Source of the DNA: Laspinema olomoucense D3b
GTDB taxonomy: Bacteria > Cyanobacteriota > Cyanobacteriia > Cyanobacteriales > Laspinemataceae
Reading direction: 5' to 3'
NCBI RefSeq assembly: GCF_025370785.1
Contig: NZ_JAMXFA010000004.1
Location: forward strand, 173,957 to 237,956
DNA: 64,000 nt
Shown: one piece after another, positions 63,395 to 64,000 of the stretch
How the letters are laid out: every line of letters starts with the position of its first letter
Numbering within the stretch: the stretch's first letter is position 1
Position numbers and translations under genes: made by a program
Notes under the pieces: model-generated
The model's database searches: none
Seen by the model: the letters and a program-made list of their open reading frames with translations, nothing else
Told to the model about the DNA's origin: nothing

Positions 63395-64000
63395 CTACCT
63401 CTCCTCCAGAACCGAACATGAGACTTTCACCTCATTCGGCTCCTCAGTGATTTGGCTTGTTACAGTACCTCGGTTAGAATGTATAACGTCGTGGCAATGC
63501 CTGTGGACCAATATAAGATTGTTAGTTTTGTTATTGCTTCTATCCTTATCAAGATGGTGCACTTCTAACAAGTCTTCACTGGTGAAGCTCAAACCACATT
63601 CACTACATCTCCCTTGTTGTTTTCTCAGGAGTTTGGCTGCTACATTTCTGAGCATCGGATGTTGGCTTAATCTTTGTCCCCAGTAGATTAGGTCTCCGTC
63701 GTATGGAGTTCTCGTCTTTTTGACTTTTACATGGCGCTTGATTTTTGTGCCAGCATATTTTTCTAAGACGTATTTATTGTCCTGGGTAATGAATTTCCAG
63801 CCTAATCCTCTGTTGACTCCCCAGTAGTTAGAGACGACATCAGTATTATTCTGATTCCGCGCCCTTCTTCTTTTAGCCCATCCGAACAATTTTTGGAAAA
63901 GTAGACTGTCCATTTTATCGAAGGTTGATGCACTGGCTACTGTTGAGTAATATGCTGCCCATCCCCGGATGACGGGATTCAAGGCATTTATTAGCTGCTC
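63395..64000 (-). CDS. Group II intron-encoded protein, C-terminal part (maturase X and HNH endonuclease)
   Basis: The frame is open from base 64000 to the stop at 63395 and continues upstream of the window. Visible order: the maturase domain X (LINALNPVIRGWAAYYSTVA... FQKLFGWAKRRR, with the WGVNRG tail), a basic DNA-binding stretch (KIKRHVKVKKTRTPYDGDLIY), and an HNH endonuclease with CSECGLSF, LEVHHLDKDRSNNKTNN and HRHCHDVIH. The last ~18 codons run through domain V, as seen in other cyanobacterial intron proteins. The protein should include a reverse transcriptase before this part. It is the only candidate in the window able to supply RT/maturase activity to both ssb introns. Confidence 0.93.
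   Translation of the reverse strand, partial: EQLINALNPVIRGWAAYYSTVASASTFDKMDSLLFQKLFGWAKRRRARNQNNTDVVSNYWGVNRGLGWKFITQDNKYVLEKYAGTKIKRHVKVKKTRTPYDGDLIYWGQRLSQHPMLRNVAAKLLRKQQGRCSECGLSFTSEDLLEVHHLDKDRSNNKTNNLILVHRHCHDVIHSNRGTVTSQITEEPNEVKVSCSVLEER
63409..63442 (-). ncRNA. Group II intron domain V (upstream intron)
   Basis: Minus strand GAGCCGAATGAGGTGAAAG, then TCTCATGTTCGGTTC: AGC triad, GTGAAA-type loop and complementary arms. It overlaps the end of the HNH-protein frame. Confidence 0.93.

Larger units (their letters stand above)
63367..64000 (-). mobile_element. Group II intron in ssb, upstream copy (5' part outside window)
   Basis: Runs from beyond base 64000 to its 3' end at 63367 (CGACTCTAAT). 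Contains the 3' part of an intron-encoded protein with X and HNH domains and a domain V at 63409-63442. The 3' boundary restores the codon for Glu before SGDV in SSB. It is related to, but not identical with, the downstream intron. Confidence 0.9.

Overview
The window is a piece of a cyanobacterial chromosome, probably from a filamentous, non-heterocystous (Oscillatoriales-like) species; the order is inference. The HIP1 octamer GCGATCGC is dense on both strands, and several families are cyanobacterial hallmarks: a bifunctional FBPase/SBPase (glpX), an AgrE/ArgZ-type arginine dihydrolase, a GUN4-domain protein, DUF2555 and DUF4090 proteins, and a multi-PAS histidine kinase with an HEINNP H-box. 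Genes are mostly monocistronic or in pairs.

Layout. 0-9 kb: hemA (5' part of the gene, cut by the window edge), glpX, a large SBBP/NPDV-repeat surface protein, clpS followed by a CPBP protease, and a small secreted protein. 8-16.5 kb: sbcD and sbcC (DNA end processing), an acyl-CoA dehydrogenase-like gene coupled to a hotdog thioesterase, a coiled-coil secreted protein, a MAPEG protein and a zinc-ribbon/GUN4 protein. 16.7-22.2 kb: an SPFH protein, a membrane-fused spermidine-synthase-like protein, and a tail-to-tail pair of a DUF5131 (three-Cys) protein and TcmP. 22-28 kb: 5-oxoprolinase, a GDPD and a short RecQ. 28.5-36 kb: two glycine-zipper stress proteins, unknown membrane proteins, an M48 protease and an ABC exporter. 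36-44 kb: a TPS-type haemagglutinin-like exoprotein, an esterase, DUF2555, coaBC, DUF4090 and a pentapeptide protein. 44.4-46.7 kb is gene-poor and carries a terminator-bearing repeat. 46.7-60 kb: agrE, a small unknown protein, a HAD phosphatase, an eight-PAS histidine kinase, an RTX protein and a 5'-nucleotidase.

The most notable locus is the right end (61.5-64 kb, minus strand). The single-stranded DNA-binding protein gene ssb is cut by two group II introns that leave an internal exon of only 84 nt. Joining the exons at consensus intron boundaries (GTGTG at the 5' end, AY at the 3' end, a domain V hairpin in each) restores an SSB reading frame exactly. The downstream intron encodes an intact 217-residue protein that appears to keep the RT N-terminal (RT-0) region and a maturase (X) domain while lacking the whole RT catalytic core. 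The upstream intron encodes a conventional intron protein (X domain plus HNH nuclease) that runs off the window edge. Two Uma2-type nuclease-fold genes follow ssb.

Two short interspersed repeat families are visible: a double-hairpin element with four clear copies (9.3, 16.6, 28.4 and 32.4 kb) and a degraded one (45.7 kb), and an element ending in a strong terminator with three copies in the 45-46.3 kb gap. No tRNA, rRNA or CRISPR array was recognised.
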